A stretch of DNA of 64,000 bases from Pseudomonas saponiphila (GCF_900105185.1 NZ_FNTJ01000002.1:496001-560000); one strand, 5' to 3'. Numbered from the stretch's first letter, positions 34,321-44,683 are shown. Made by a program: numbers and translations. The notes: generated by a model from the letters alone, not told the origin.

Positions 34321-35313
34321 TTATCCGCTGACGATGCGGTTCTTGCCCTGGCGCTTGGCGTGGTACATCGCCGCGTCGGCGCGGGCGAACAGGCTGTCGA
34401 GGCTTTCGTCATCGCGCCGCAGGTCGGTCAGGCCCTGGCTGACGGTGATAGTGAAGACCTGGCCCTGGTGGCTGAAGCTCTGGCGCTGGATTTCCCGTTG
34501 CAGACGTTCGGCCACCTGGTGCGCCCGGTCCGCGCTGCAGCCGGGAAACACCGCGGCAAATTCCTCGCCGCCAATACGCCCGAACAAGTCGCCACGGCGC
34601 AGTGCGGCGCGCCCGCTTTCGGCGATGCGCTGCAGGACGATGTCACCTTCGGGGTGGCCGTAGGTGTCGTTGATCACTTTGAAGTCATCGATATCCAGCA
34701 GCAGGAAGGCCAGGGGCGAGCCTTGCAGCCGCGCTTGCTCGAACTCGCGGTTGGCGCATTCGAAGAAGTGCCGGCGGTTGCTGCTCTGGGTCAGCACATC
34801 GGTGGTGGCCAGGCGTTGCAGTTCGGCTTCCAGCCGCTTCTTCTCGGTGATGTCTTCGGCGATGCCGACTACGATCAACCGTTGCCCGGGCTCGGCATTG
34901 CGGTTGATGAAGCATTTGTCGCTGAGCCAGCGCACCTGGCCCTGGGCATCGATGATGCGGTATTCGCGATCTTCCACCGCGCCCCTGTCCAGGACCTGGG
35001 CCAGGCTGCGTTCGGCGTATTCCAGGTCATCGGGGTAGATGCTGTCGCGCCACTGGTTGCAGTCCGCCAGTAGCAGGCCGGCGGGGCGACCGAAGATCCG
35101 TTCATAGGCCGGGCTGACGTACAGCACCTGGCGGTTCTCCCAATCGAAGGCCCAGAGCACGGCGTTGACGCTGACCAGCAGGGAGCTGAACAGCTGCTCG
35201 CGTTCGGTCAGGCGGGCTACTTCGCCCTGTGCATGCATCAGGGCCATCAGGGTTTGCGCGGCCTCGGGCCACTGGGGAAGCGAAGATGGAGTGTGTGGGT
35301 TCTTATTGACCAT
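34321..35313 (-). CDS. PAS-GGDEF diguanylate cyclase
   Basis: A 330-residue protein without membrane helices: a PAS/PAC sensor (~40-165, LYVSPAYERIFGRPAG, REYRIIDAQGQVRWLSDKC) and a C-terminal GGDEF domain with active-site variant GGEEF (FGRIGGEEFAAVFPG). RRGD five residues upstream matches the inhibitory I-site. It should make cyclic di-GMP from two GTP. The usual D-x-LTGLxNR motif reads DVLTQSSNRRHF, a small departure. An upstream in-frame ATG (35367) would add 18 residues; 35313 is preferred. Confidence 0.9.
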   Translation of the reverse strand: MVNKNPHTPSSLPQWPEAAQTLMALMHAQGEVARLTEREQLFSSLLVSVNAVLWAFDWENRQVLYVSPAYERIFGRPAGLLLADCNQWRDSIYPDDLEYAERSLAQVLDRGAVEDREYRIIDAQGQVRWLSDKCFINRNAEPGQRLIVVGIAEDITEKKRLEAELQRLATTDVLTQSSNRRHFFECANREFEQARLQGSPLAFLLLDIDDFKVINDTYGHPEGDIVLQRIAESGRAALRRGDLFGRIGGEEFAAVFPGCSADRAHQVAERLQREIQRQSFSHQGQVFTITVSQGLTDLRRDDESLDSLFARADAAMYHAKRQGKNRIVSG

Positions 35314-35467
35314 CGGCACAGATCTCAAAGGGCGTGCCGCGCGATGTTCGACAGCGGCTACAACCAAGCCCGCCTGGGTGGCGAAGTGTTCAGTGAGATA
35401 GGGGATCGGACGCTAAGTTCCCAGCCGTTGCGGCGATACCTGGCGCGCCCGCCGGACGGTCGCAGTC

Positions 35468-35494
35468 GCCCCTCGCCAGCTTGTGGCGAGGGGC
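35468..35494. repeat. Single REP of the GTGGCGAGGGG class
   Basis: GCCCCTCGCCA-gcttg-TGGCGAGGGGC is a perfect 11-bp palindromic stem, a REP family different from the GTAGGAGC class, located just after the desA stop. There is no T-run, so termination is uncertain. Confidence 0.65.
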
Positions 35495-35500
35495 TCTGGC

Positions 35501-36685
35501 TCAGGCTGCGGTGGGCCGCAGAGAGTAGGTTTTCAACTGATGGGCAAAGTCCCGCAGCGACTGGATGCCGCTGGCTTCGGCCTCGTGCACCCAGTCCTTG
35601 ATCGCCGCCAGCATGTCGTGGCCGTTGGCGCTGGTCTTGACCCAGATCTGCTGCAGGGCCAGGCGTTTTTCGTAGATCACCTTCAAGGCCTGGCTGTGTT
35701 CCAGCATGTTCTGGATACGCAGGTGGTGGCGCTCTTCCAGCAGGCTGGTTTCCCGCGATAGCAGGCGCTTGGCGCGGTGGAACTGGTGGCGCACCGAGTG
35801 ATCGACCTTGGCCAGTTCCTGTTTCACCAGCGGGCCGATCACCAGCTTGCGGTACTGGGCCATGATCTGGAACCGGTTGTTGAGGATGGCCATGGCGGTG
35901 TCCATGTCCAGGTGCCCCTTGCCTTCGACCCGATGGGCGATCGGCGCCACCCGCTGGACCTTGGCCAGCCGTAGCAGGCTGAACAGCTTGATCCAGGCCC
36001 AGCCCATGTCGAACTCCCATTTCTTCACCGAGAGCTTGGCCGAGTTGGGGTAGGTGTGATGGTTGTTATGCAGCTCTTCACCGCCAACGATGATGCCCCA
36101 GGGCACCAGGTTGGTGGCGGCGTCGCGGCATTCGAAGTTGCGGTAGCCCACCGCATGGCCCAGGCCGTTGATCACACCGGCGGCCCAGAACGGAATCCAC
36201 ATCATCTGGATGGCCCAGATGGTGATGCCGATGGTGCCGAACAGCAGCAGGTCGATGACCGCCATCAGCGCGATGCCACCCAGCTTGTAGCGGCTGTAGA
36301 GGTTGCGCTCGATCCAGTCTTCCGGGCAGTTCTTGCCATAGATGCGCAGGGTTTCCGGGTTCTTCGCCTCTTCGCGGTACAGCTCGGCGCCCTTGCGCAG
36401 CACGGTGGACAAGCCCTTGATCACCGGGCTGTGGGGGTCGTCGACGGTTTCGCATTTGGCGTGGTGCTTGCGGTGGATGGCGGTCCACTCACGGGTGTTC
36501 TGCGCCGTGGTCAGCCACAGCCAGAAGCGGAAGAAGTGTTTCAGGCCGGCGTTGAGTTCCAGGGAACGGTGCGCGGAGTAGCGATGCAGATAAATGGTGA
36601 CCGCGACAATGGTCACGTGGGTCATCAAAAGAGTGACTGCCACCAGTTGCCAGGCGGACAAGCCAAGTAAACCTTCGTACCACAT
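35501..36685 (-). CDS. desA: Membrane fatty-acid desaturase (DesA-like delta-9)
   Basis: A 394-residue integral membrane di-iron desaturase with the three histidine boxes HRYSAH, HRKHH and HNNHH (ELHNNHHTYPNSAKLSVKKWE), as in acyl-CoA/acyl-lipid delta-9 desaturases. In P. aeruginosa the aerobic desaturase DesA, which introduces double bonds into existing phospholipid acyl chains, sits in the same context next to a GGDEF-EAL gene, so the symbol rests on motifs and synteny. The start MWYEGLLGLSAW (36685) is the family start; the frame is open to 36742. It is divergent from the next gene. Confidence 0.9.
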   Translation of the reverse strand: MWYEGLLGLSAWQLVAVTLLMTHVTIVAVTIYLHRYSAHRSLELNAGLKHFFRFWLWLTTAQNTREWTAIHRKHHAKCETVDDPHSPVIKGLSTVLRKGAELYREEAKNPETLRIYGKNCPEDWIERNLYSRYKLGGIALMAVIDLLLFGTIGITIWAIQMMWIPFWAAGVINGLGHAVGYRNFECRDAATNLVPWGIIVGGEELHNNHHTYPNSAKLSVKKWEFDMGWAWIKLFSLLRLAKVQRVAPIAHRVEGKGHLDMDTAMAILNNRFQIMAQYRKLVIGPLVKQELAKVDHSVRHQFHRAKRLLSRETSLLEERHHLRIQNMLEHSQALKVIYEKRLALQQIWVKTSANGHDMLAAIKDWVHEAEASGIQSLRDFAHQLKTYSLRPTAA

Positions 36686-36831
36686 AGGCGATAAGGCCCT
36701 CGATAAAGAAAAAAACAGCTCAGGCATTATCACTATGCCCACTGAGAAAACCAGTCGCCCTTTCAGATAAGAGTGGCGGCATGTTTCTTCCTCTATAATC
36801 CCGAACTTTTCGTGTGGAAATAGACGGACTT

Positions 36832-38751
36832 ATGTCGGTTTCTTATCGCAATGGCTTGCGTGCCGCGCTGCTTTACCTGCTGCTGTCGCTGATCTGGCTA
36901 CAGTTCAGTGGTTATTTACTGAGCAGTTTCTTCGATGAATTCTCCGATCAGGCGCACTGGCACCAGATCAGTGGCTACGCCTGGGCACTGGTCAGCGCGG
37001 TGCTGATTTTCTTTGCCCGGGCTCGCCTGTTGCGGGTCATGGGGGCCGATCGCTGGTTGCGCCATCAACAGACCGATCGCGAGCGTCTGCGCCAGGCGGC
37101 GGCGGTGTTCGACTGCACCCGCGAAGGGGTGCTGGTCAGCGACACCCAGGGCCAGATCGTCCACGTCAATCGCGCCTTCATCGAAATCACCGGCTACCAG
37201 AGCGAAGAGGTGCTGGGGCGCCAGCCGAGCCTGTTCAAGTCCGGCCATCATTCGGCGGATTTCTACAAGGCGATGTTCGACTCGCTGCAGAAGACCGGAG
37301 AGTGGAGCGGCGAAATCTGGAACCGGCGCAAGAGCGGCGAGATCTACCCGCAGTGGCAGAGCATTCGCGCAATCCGCGATGAGCAGGGTGAGCTCACCCA
37401 CTATGTCGCGGTGTTCTCCGACATCAGCGCAATCAAGGATTCCGAGCACGAACTGGCGCACCTGGCCCACCACGATCCGCTGACCGACCTGCCCAACCGC
37501 CTGCTGTTCACCGACCGCGCCGAACAGGCCCTGGCCTCGGCGCAGATCCACAAGCGCGGCTGCGCCATGCTGATGATCGACCTCGATCACTTCAAGATGA
37601 TCAACGACAGCCTCGGTCACAACGTCGGCGACCAGTTGCTCAAGGCCGTGGGCGAGCGCCTGGGAGGCATGTTCGGTCCAGGCATGACCCTGGCGCGCCT
37701 GGGCGGCGACGAGTTCGCCGTGCTGGCCGAAAGCTGTCCGCAGCTGGTGCAGGCCGCGGCCCTGGCCCAACGCATCATCGACGGCCTCAGGGAACCCTTC
37801 CAGCTGGGCGAACAGCAGGTGGTGATCAACGCCAGCATCGGCATCAGCCTGTTTCCCAGCGATGCCCTGAGCGCCAGCCAGCTGCTGCGCAACGCCGACG
37901 CGGCGCTGTTCAAGGCCAAGAGCGCCGGACGCAACGGTTACGCGTTGTACACCGAAGAACTCACCGCCCATGCGCAGCAGCGAGTGGAAATTGCCTTCGA
38001 ACTGCGCCGGGCCCTGGAGCAGCAGGAACTGCGGGTCTACTACCAGCCGGTACACGATCTCAAGAGCAGCCGCCTGATCGGCGTCGAGGCCCTGGTGCGC
38101 TGGGAGCATCCGCAGCGTGGCCTGGTATCCCCGGCGGAGTTCATCCCCATCGCCGAACGCACCGGGATGATTGCCGAGATCGACGCCTGGGTCATGCAGC
38201 AGGCCTGTCGGCAGATGTGCCAGTGGCAGGCCGACGGCGTGGTGCTGTCGTTTATCGCGGTGAACGTTTCGACCCGGCTGTTCGCCCGCAGCGAGCTGTA
38301 CCAGCAGGTCGCCCAGGTGCTGCACGACACCGGCCTGGACCCGGCCTACCTGGAGCTGGAGGTCACCGAGAGCGCGGTGATGGATGACCCGGAAGTGGCC
38401 CTGGAACAGATGCACCGGCTGCGCGAGTTGGGCATTCGCCTGGCCATCGACGACTTCGGCACCGGCTATTCCTCGCTGTTGCGGCTCAAGCGCCTGCCGG
38501 TGCAGAAGCTCAAGATCGACCAGGGCTTTGTCGCCGGCCTGCCGCTCGATGAAGACGATGCGGCCATCTCTCGGGTGATCATCGCCCTGGCCCAGAGCAT
38601 GGGCATGCAGGTGCACGCCGAAGGCATCGAACAGGTGGAGCAGGCGCGCTTCCTGCTCGAACACGGTTGCGACCTGGGGCAGGGCTACTGGTTCGGTCGG
38701 CCGATGCCGGCGCAGGAGTTGAACTGGAGCAACGCACCGCCGATTCACTGA
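36832..38751 (+). CDS. Membrane PAS-GGDEF-EAL cyclic-di-GMP enzyme
   Basis: A 639-residue protein: two N-terminal membrane helices (~8-30 and ~45-65) around a short periplasmic loop, a PAS domain (~85-205), a GGDEF domain with intact ARLGGDEFAVLAE, and an EAL domain with EALVRWEHP, NVSTRLF, DDFGTGYSSL and KIDQGFV. Both active sites look competent, so it could make or degrade cyclic di-GMP depending on signal. It is the syntenic counterpart of the P. aeruginosa gene beside desA. It is followed by a GCTTGCA heptamer array and the sulfur promoter. Confidence 0.93.
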   Translation: MSVSYRNGLRAALLYLLLSLIWLQFSGYLLSSFFDEFSDQAHWHQISGYAWALVSAVLIFFARARLLRVMGADRWLRHQQTDRERLRQAAAVFDCTREGVLVSDTQGQIVHVNRAFIEITGYQSEEVLGRQPSLFKSGHHSADFYKAMFDSLQKTGEWSGEIWNRRKSGEIYPQWQSIRAIRDEQGELTHYVAVFSDISAIKDSEHELAHLAHHDPLTDLPNRLLFTDRAEQALASAQIHKRGCAMLMIDLDHFKMINDSLGHNVGDQLLKAVGERLGGMFGPGMTLARLGGDEFAVLAESCPQLVQAAALAQRIIDGLREPFQLGEQQVVINASIGISLFPSDALSASQLLRNADAALFKAKSAGRNGYALYTEELTAHAQQRVEIAFELRRALEQQELRVYYQPVHDLKSSRLIGVEALVRWEHPQRGLVSPAEFIPIAERTGMIAEIDAWVMQQACRQMCQWQADGVVLSFIAVNVSTRLFARSELYQQVAQVLHDTGLDPAYLELEVTESAVMDDPEVALEQMHRLRELGIRLAIDDFGTGYSSLLRLKRLPVQKLKIDQGFVAGLPLDEDDAAISRVIIALAQSMGMQVHAEGIEQVEQARFLLEHGCDLGQGYWFGRPMPAQELNWSNAPPIH

Positions 38752-38775
38752 CGGCCATACCTCAGGCTGTTATCC

Positions 38776-38803
38776 GCTTGCAGCTTGCAGCTTGCAGCTT
38801 GCA
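38776..38803. repeat. Heptanucleotide tandem repeat (GCTTGCA x4)
   Basis: Four exact copies of GCTTGCA, then GCTGCAG. The unit matches the inverted arm at 10387-10400 and is close to the reverse complement of the GCCGCAA array at 10328, so the two loci carry the same element. Confidence 0.8.
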
Positions 38804-38849
38804 GCTGCAGGCCGCGATCCACCTGCAAATCGCTCCTGGTTATATAAAA

Positions 38850-38885
38850 ATTCTTAAATAGTATTTTTAAGAATATCCGTGCCTA
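38850..38885 (+). promoter_or_regulatory. Candidate sulfur-responsive promoter of oscA-sbp-cysTWA
   Basis: ATTCTTAAA (38850) and TTTAAGAAT (38866) form a perfect 9-base inverted repeat around TAGTAT, followed by CCGTGCCTA (38877). The same TTCTTAAA, TAGTATTT and CCGTGCCTA blocks recur upstream of atsR (56116-56165). The binding protein is not identified; the sulfur regulator CysB is the obvious candidate. Confidence 0.5.
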
Positions 38886-38953
38886 TCTACTATTGCTCCC
38901 ACGCCGCAAGCAGTGCCGCCACTGCCAGGCACATCTCACTCAGGAGCAGCACC

Positions 38954-39136
38954 ATGAGCGCATCTCTACGTAGCGTTGACGGCCAGGACGAAGCAACCAT
39001 CTTGCGTGAAATTCAAAGCGCTCTGCGCGACCTGCGTTTTGGCGCGGTGGAAATCACCGTGCACAACGCCCAGGTCGTGCAGATCGAACGCAAGGAAAAA
39101 TTCCGTCTGCAGCAGCCCGGCCACAAGCCCGGCTAA
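38954..39136 (+). CDS. oscA: OscA, small YezD-family sulfur-starvation protein
   Basis: A 60-residue protein (ATILREIQSALRDLRFGAVE, ITVHNAQVVQIERKEKFR) of the YezD/OscA type. OscA is reported in Pseudomonas to be needed for use of organosulfur compounds and to be induced by sulfur starvation or chromate; its biochemical action is unknown. It directly precedes sbp on the same strand, the known arrangement. CAGGAG precedes ATG 38954; the open frame from 38879 begins within the promoter and is not used. Confidence 0.88.
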   Translation: MSASLRSVDGQDEATILREIQSALRDLRFGAVEITVHNAQVVQIERKEKFRLQQPGHKPG

Positions 39137-39162
39137 TGCCGCCCCGCGCAATACCGCATCAC

Positions 39163-39180
39163 CCTCTCGCCATCGAGAGG
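39163..39180 (+). other. Hairpin between oscA and sbp
   Basis: CCTCTCG-ccat-CGAGAGG is a perfect 7-bp stem without T-run, 27 bases after oscA. It could set the ratio of oscA to downstream message. Confidence 0.45.
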
Positions 39181-39307
39181 CCCGACTGGACAACCGGAGG
39201 GCGTCATCCATGACCCCCAGTCTGATTCCCAGCGTTCACCCACGAATGCGGGCCTGATTCGCCATAAGAAAAATGCCAGCACTTTAAAAAAATTCGGGAG
39301 CTCCATC

Positions 39308-40318
39308 ATGTCGTCGATTCGCCGTTATGCCCTGGCCGCCCTCGCCAGCGCCATTTTTGCCGGTTCCGCCGTTGCCAAGGATTACGAGCTGCTCAACGTG
39401 TCCTACGACCCGACCCGCGAGCTGTATCAGGACTACAACGCCGAGTTCACAAGCTTCTGGAAGCAGTCGCATCCCGGCGACAACGTGAAGATCCAGCAAT
39501 CCCACGGTGGTTCCGGCAAACAGGGGCGGGCGGTGATCGACGGCCTGCGTGCCGACGTGGTGACCCTGGCCCTGGCCGGTGACATCGACGAAATCGCCAA
39601 GCTCGGCAAGAGCCTGCCGGTGGACTGGCAGAAGCGCCTGCCCGATGCCAGCACTCCCTACACCTCGACCATCGTGTTCCTGGTGCGCAAGGGCAATCCC
39701 AAAGGCATCAAGGACTGGGGCGACCTGATCAAGAAAGACGTCTCGGTGATCACCCCGAACCCGAAAACCTCCGGCGGCGCCCGCTGGAACTTCCTCGCCG
39801 CCTGGGCCTATGGTCTGAAGGCCGGTGGCAGTGAAGCCCGTGCCCAGGAGTACGTGAAGGAGCTGTACAAGCACGTACCGGTACTGGACACCGGTGCTCG
39901 CGGCTCGACCATCACCTTCGTCAACAACGGCCAGGGCGACGTGCTGCTGGCCTGGGAAAACGAAGCCTTCCTGGCCCTCAAGGAAGACGGCGGCGCCGAC
40001 AAGTTCGACATCGTCGTGCCTTCGCTGTCGATCCTCGCCGAGCCACCGGTGGCGGTGGTGGACAAGAACGCCGAGAAGAAAGGCAACAGCGAAATCGCCG
40101 AGGCCTACCTCAAGCACCTGTACAGCCCGGCCGGCCAGGAAATCGCCGCGAAGAACTTCTACCGTCCGCGGGACAAGAACGTCGCCGCCAAATACGCCCA
40201 GCAGTTCCCCAAACTGGAGCTGGTGACTATCGACAAGGACTTCGGCGGCTGGAAAACTGCCCAACCGAAATTCTTCAATGACGGTGGCGTGTTCGACCAG
40301 ATCTACACGGCCCAATAA
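39308..40318 (+). CDS. sbp: Sbp, periplasmic sulfate-binding protein
   Basis: A 336-residue protein with a ~23-residue signal peptide ([16 protein letters not shown]) and the sulfate/thiosulfate-binding family blocks [51 protein letters not shown] and [13 protein letters not shown]. It delivers sulfate to the CysTWA importer. CysTWA genes follow after a REP element; oscA precedes it. Confidence 0.95.
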   Translation: MSSIRRYALAALASAIFAGSAVAKDYELLNVSYDPTRELYQDYNAEFTSFWKQSHPGDNVKIQQSHGGSGKQGRAVIDGLRADVVTLALAGDIDEIAKLGKSLPVDWQKRLPDASTPYTSTIVFLVRKGNPKGIKDWGDLIKKDVSVITPNPKTSGGARWNFLAAWAYGLKAGGSEARAQEYVKELYKHVPVLDTGARGSTITFVNNGQGDVLLAWENEAFLALKEDGGADKFDIVVPSLSILAEPPVAVVDKNAEKKGNSEIAEAYLKHLYSPAGQEIAAKNFYRPRDKNVAAKYAQQFPKLELVTIDKDFGGWKTAQPKFFNDGGVFDQIYTAQ

Positions 40319-40330
40319 ACCCGACCCTCC

Positions 40331-40411
40331 GTAGGAGCTGGCTTGCCAGCGAAGGCGCCCCGAAGGGCAACGCACGACTTGCAGGCCTTTCGCCGCAAGC
40401 CGGCTCCTGCG
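40331..40411. repeat. REP doublet between sbp and cysT
   Basis: GTAGGAGCTGGCTTGCCAGCGAA opens and CGCCGCAAGCCGGCTCCTGC closes an inverted pair. Placed inside an operon, it may stabilise the abundant sbp message relative to the transporter genes. Confidence 0.88.
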
Positions 40412-40471
40412 AGGCAGAGCCCGCATTCAGTTGCGGGCTTTGCGTATCCGTTCCGTTAACCAAGGACTTTT

Positions 40472-41290
40472 ATGTCGCGTCGTATCTCCCCCGTCATACC
40501 CGGCTTCGGGCTGACGCTGGGCTACACCTTGGTGTACCTCAGTCTGATTGTGCTCATTCCCCTGGCGGCGATGTTCGTGCATGCCGCACAACTCACCTGG
40601 GAACAGTTCTGGGCAATCATTTCGGCGCCACGGGTGCTCGCCGCACTCCAGCTGAGTTTCGGTACCGCGTTGTACGCGGCCATCATCAACGGCGTCATCG
40701 GTACTCTGCTGGCCTGGGTCCTGGTGCGCTACAGCTTCCCCGGGCGCAAGATCATCGATGCCATGATCGACCTGCCCTTTGCCCTGCCCACCGCCGTGGC
40801 GGGCATTGCCCTGACCGCGCTCTACGCACCCACCGGCCTGGTGGGGCAGTTCGCCACCGACCTGGGCTTCAAGATCGCCTATACGCCCCTGGGCATCACC
40901 CTGGCGCTGACCTTCGTCACCCTGCCGTTCGTGGTACGTACGGTGCAGCCGGTGCTGGCGGACATTCCCCGTGAAGTGGAAGAGGCCGCCGCCTGCCTCG
41001 GCGCCAAGCCCTGGCAGGTGTTCCGCCATATCCTGGTGCCGGCCTTGCTGCCGGCCTGGCTCACCGGTTTTGCCCTGGCCTTCGCCCGGGGCGTAGGCGA
41101 GTACGGTTCGGTGATCTTCATCGCTGGCAACATGCCGATGAAGACCGAGATCCTGCCGCTGCTGATCATGGTCAAGCTCGACCAGTACGATTACACCGGC
41201 GCCACTTCCATCGGCGTGCTGATGCTGGTGGTTTCCTTTGTCCTGTTGCTGCTGATCAACCTGCTGCAGCGGCGCATCGAACGTCCATAA
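40472..41290 (+). CDS. cysT: CysT, sulfate ABC transporter permease
   Basis: A 272-residue inner-membrane protein with about six helices and the permease EAA loop (EEAAACLGAKPWQVFRHILVP). The opening PVIPGFGLTLGYTLVYLSL and PTAVAGIALTALYAPTG match CysT (CysU). It forms the sulfate channel with CysW, energised by CysA. CysW starts 12 bases after its stop. Confidence 0.95.
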   Translation: MSRRISPVIPGFGLTLGYTLVYLSLIVLIPLAAMFVHAAQLTWEQFWAIISAPRVLAALQLSFGTALYAAIINGVIGTLLAWVLVRYSFPGRKIIDAMIDLPFALPTAVAGIALTALYAPTGLVGQFATDLGFKIAYTPLGITLALTFVTLPFVVRTVQPVLADIPREVEEAAACLGAKPWQVFRHILVPALLPAWLTGFALAFARGVGEYGSVIFIAGNMPMKTEILPLLIMVKLDQYDYTGATSIGVLMLVVSFVLLLLINLLQRRIERP

Positions 41291-41302
41291 GGAGGCGCGA
41301 AC

Positions 41303-42175
41303 ATGTCCCAATCGTCTATTTCCGTCGCCGCCTCCGCCAACGCCGCCCGCCGTGGCAGTGCCACCTCGCGGCGGCTGCTGATCGGCCTGGGCTGGCTGAT
41401 CTTCGCCCTGTTCCTGCTGCTGCCGCTGTTCATCGTGGTGTCCCAGGGCCTGAAGCTGGGCATCGGCGCCTTCTTCGAGGCGATCTTCGAGCCCGACGCC
41501 CTGTCGGCGCTGAAGCTCACGGTGATTGCCGTGCTGGTTTCGGTGCCCCTGAACCTGGTGTTCGGGGTCAGCGCCGCCTGGTGCGTGAGCAAGTACTCGT
41601 TCCGCGGCAAGAGCATCCTGGTAACCCTGATCGACCTGCCGTTCTCGGTGTCGCCGGTGATCGCCGGCCTGGTCTACGTGCTGATGTTCGGCGCCCAGGG
41701 CCTGTTCGGCCCGTGGCTTTCGGATCACGACATCCAGATTGTCTTCGCCTTGCCGGGCATCGTCCTGGCCACCATCTTCGTCACCGTGCCCTTCGTCGCC
41801 CGGGAGCTGATCCCGCTGATGCAGGAGCAGGGCACCCAGGAAGAGGAGGCCGCCAGGTTGCTGGGGGCCAACGGCTGGCAGATGTTCTGGCACGTCACGG
41901 TGCCCAACATCAAATGGGGCCTGATCTACGGCGTGGTGCTGTGTACCGCCCGGGCCATGGGCGAATTCGGCGCGGTGTCGGTGGTCTCCGGGCATATTCG
42001 CGGGGTCACCAACACCCTGCCGCTGCACGTGGAAATCCTCTACAACGAGTACAACCACGTGGCCGCGTTTGCCGTCGCCAGCCTGTTGCTGATCCTTGCG
42101 CTGTTCATCCTGCTGCTCAAGCAGTGGAGCGAATCCCGAATCAACCGCCTGCGCGCCAGCGCCGCGGAGGAATAA
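41303..42175 (+). CDS. cysW: CysW, sulfate ABC transporter permease
   Basis: A 290-residue permease with six predicted helices and the EAA loop ([22 protein letters not shown]), plus [19 protein letters not shown], the CysW counterpart of the CysT motif. It partners CysT. GGAGG precedes the ATG; the cysA ATG follows three bases after its stop. Confidence 0.95.
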   Translation: MSQSSISVAASANAARRGSATSRRLLIGLGWLIFALFLLLPLFIVVSQGLKLGIGAFFEAIFEPDALSALKLTVIAVLVSVPLNLVFGVSAAWCVSKYSFRGKSILVTLIDLPFSVSPVIAGLVYVLMFGAQGLFGPWLSDHDIQIVFALPGIVLATIFVTVPFVARELIPLMQEQGTQEEEAARLLGANGWQMFWHVTVPNIKWGLIYGVVLCTARAMGEFGAVSVVSGHIRGVTNTLPLHVEILYNEYNHVAAFAVASLLLILALFILLLKQWSESRINRLRASAAEE

Positions 42176-42178
42176 CTC

Positions 42179-43168
<990 letters not shown>

Positions 43169-43190
43169 CCCCGCCGACATCACGCCCGCT

Positions 43191-43272
43191 GTAGGAGCTG
43201 GCTTGCCAGCGAAAGGGTCCTTCAGGCTTGCACCTGGCTCGAAGGCTCCTTCGCCGGCAAGCCGGCTCCTAC
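43191..43272. repeat. REP doublet after cysA
   Basis: Inverted GTAGGAGCTGGCTTGCCAGC and GCCGGCAAGCCGGCTCCTAC arms in the space between the convergent cysA and Mpo1-like genes. Confidence 0.9.
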
Positions 43273-43310
43273 AGCGGTCCGGCTCAATCCTCCCGAAGCG
43301 TGCCAGGGCT

Positions 43311-43835
43311 TCAGATCATGGCTTTCTTGTGGCGCAGGGCCACCGGGCCCGAGCGCTGCTCGATGGCCTGTTTCAAGTCATGGCGCAGCCCCAGCAGGAA
43401 CGCCAGCTCGGCCACCACGAACAGCGGGCCGACGATCAGGCCCGACAGATCATCGACAAAGGCCGGCTTGCGGCCTTCGTAGTAATGGCCGATGAACTGG
43501 ATCACCCAGCCGACCACGAACAGCCCCAGGCCGCAGCTCAACCACAGCCCGGTGCTCTGCGCTGCCAGCGCCTGCCCGGCCCAGACCGACAGCCCCATCA
43601 GCACACTCATCAACACGCCCAGGCGCAACTCCAGGCGCAGGTAGAACACGCACGAGGCCAGGGCCAGCAGCACGGCCGGCGACACCAGGATCCCCGCCAG
43701 TGGCCAGGCGGGACGGGACAAGAGCACGGCCACCGCCACCACAATCAGCGGAATGCCGATAAAGTGGCTGGCGATATTGCGCGGGTCGCGGTGGTAGGCG
43801 GCGTATTGACTGAGATGATCAACGAGGCTTTTCAT
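43311..43835 (-). CDS. Mpo1-like/DUF962 membrane protein
   Basis: A 174-residue protein with four hydrophobic helices and the two conserved His segments of the Mpo1 family (HRDPRNIASHFIGIP at the start, QFIGHYYEGRKPAF in the second half). Yeast Mpo1 is an Fe(II)-dependent dioxygenase that alpha-oxidises 2-hydroxy fatty acids; the same histidines are present here, but the bacterial substrate is unproven. It is divergent from a Crp/Fnr regulator gene 102 bases away. Confidence 0.85.
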   Translation of the reverse strand: MKSLVDHLSQYAAYHRDPRNIASHFIGIPLIVVAVAVLLSRPAWPLAGILVSPAVLLALASCVFYLRLELRLGVLMSVLMGLSVWAGQALAAQSTGLWLSCGLGLFVVGWVIQFIGHYYEGRKPAFVDDLSGLIVGPLFVVAELAFLLGLRHDLKQAIEQRSGPVALRHKKAMI

Positions 43836-43937
43836 TGTTGTTCCTCCGTTAGGGTGGCCCGATCATGCCCGGCGCTGGTTTGCGGTTCTGTCAGCTAGGC
43901 GACAATCATTGCGATGCCCTGAGGGAAAGACCTGTTC

Positions 43938-44624
43938 ATGGACCTGCACCCGTGGCGTGAATGCCTGATGAACGGCCAGTGGTTCAGCCACTTGCCGGTT
44001 TCCTTACAGAATAGTTTGCTCGACAACGCCCGCCTGCGCCGGCTGGCGGCGGGGCAGTGCCTGTTCCTGCGCGGCGATCCGCCCTGCGGGTTGTACGCGG
44101 TAGTCGAGGGCACGGTACGGGTGGGCGCGGTCAGCGAACAGGGCAAGGAGGCGTTGCTCAGCTTGATGCAGGCGCCTCACTGGTTCGGCGAGATCAGCCT
44201 GTTCGATGGCCAGCCACGCACCCACGATGCCTACGCCGAGGGCGCCTGTACCTTGCTCCAGGTGCCGCAGGCGAACCTGCTGCAACTGCTGGAGCAACAG
44301 CCGCAGTACTGGCGCCAGTTCGCCCTGCTGATGAGCCACAAACTGCGCCTGGCCTTTATCAATCTGGAGCAGTTGAGCCTGATGCCGGCCCCGGCGCGGG
44401 TGGCCAGCCGCCTGCTGGCGATGGCCACCGGCTACGGCGAAGTCAGCCAGTGCCGCAGCCTGCTGCAATTGCCCCAGGAGCAGTTGGCGCTGATGCTTTC
44501 GCTGTCGCGCCAGACCACCAACCAGATCCTCAAGGACCTGCAGCACCAGGGCATCCTGCGCCTGAGCTACGGCGAGATCGAAATCCTCGACACCGAGCGC
44601 TTGCGCGCCCTGGCCGGCCTGTAG
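43938..44624 (+). CDS. Crp/Fnr-family transcriptional regulator
   Basis: A 228-residue protein with a cyclic-nucleotide-binding-like beta-roll (~20-130, FLRGDPPCGLYAVVEGTVRVG, HWFGEISLFDGQPRTHDAYA) and a C-terminal helix-turn-helix (LPQEQLALMLSLSRQTTNQILKDLQHQG). No Fnr cysteine cluster is seen at the N-terminus, and the phosphate-binding RxS/T motif of true Crp is replaced by PRTH, so cAMP binding is not assured. The TAG stop lies inside a REP element. GAGGGAAAG precedes the ATG. Confidence 0.9.
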   Translation: MDLHPWRECLMNGQWFSHLPVSLQNSLLDNARLRRLAAGQCLFLRGDPPCGLYAVVEGTVRVGAVSEQGKEALLSLMQAPHWFGEISLFDGQPRTHDAYAEGACTLLQVPQANLLQLLEQQPQYWRQFALLMSHKLRLAFINLEQLSLMPAPARVASRLLAMATGYGEVSQCRSLLQLPQEQLALMLSLSRQTTNQILKDLQHQGILRLSYGEIEILDTERLRALAGL

Positions 44625-44683
44625 GAGCTGGCTTGCCAGCGAAGAGGCCCTCAAGACCGCCTTCGCCAGCAGTCCGCTCCTAC
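44621..44683. repeat. REP doublet supplying both stop codons of convergent genes
   Basis: GTAGGAGCTGGCTTGCCAGC (from 44621) and CCGCTCCTAC (to 44683) are inverted. The TAG in the left arm (44622-44624) ends the Crp/Fnr gene; the CTA in the right arm (44680-44682) is the TAG stop of hiuH on the other strand. Confidence 0.92.

Noticed and set aside
38879..38953. 25-residue N-terminal extension of OscA
   Set aside because: It starts inside the promoter block, and CAGGAG fits ATG 38954; the 60-residue form matches the family length.
43938..44624. Assigning the Crp/Fnr protein as Anr, Dnr or Vfr
   Set aside because: No Fnr-type cysteine cluster and no Vfr-like cAMP-binding RxS/T motif is visible.
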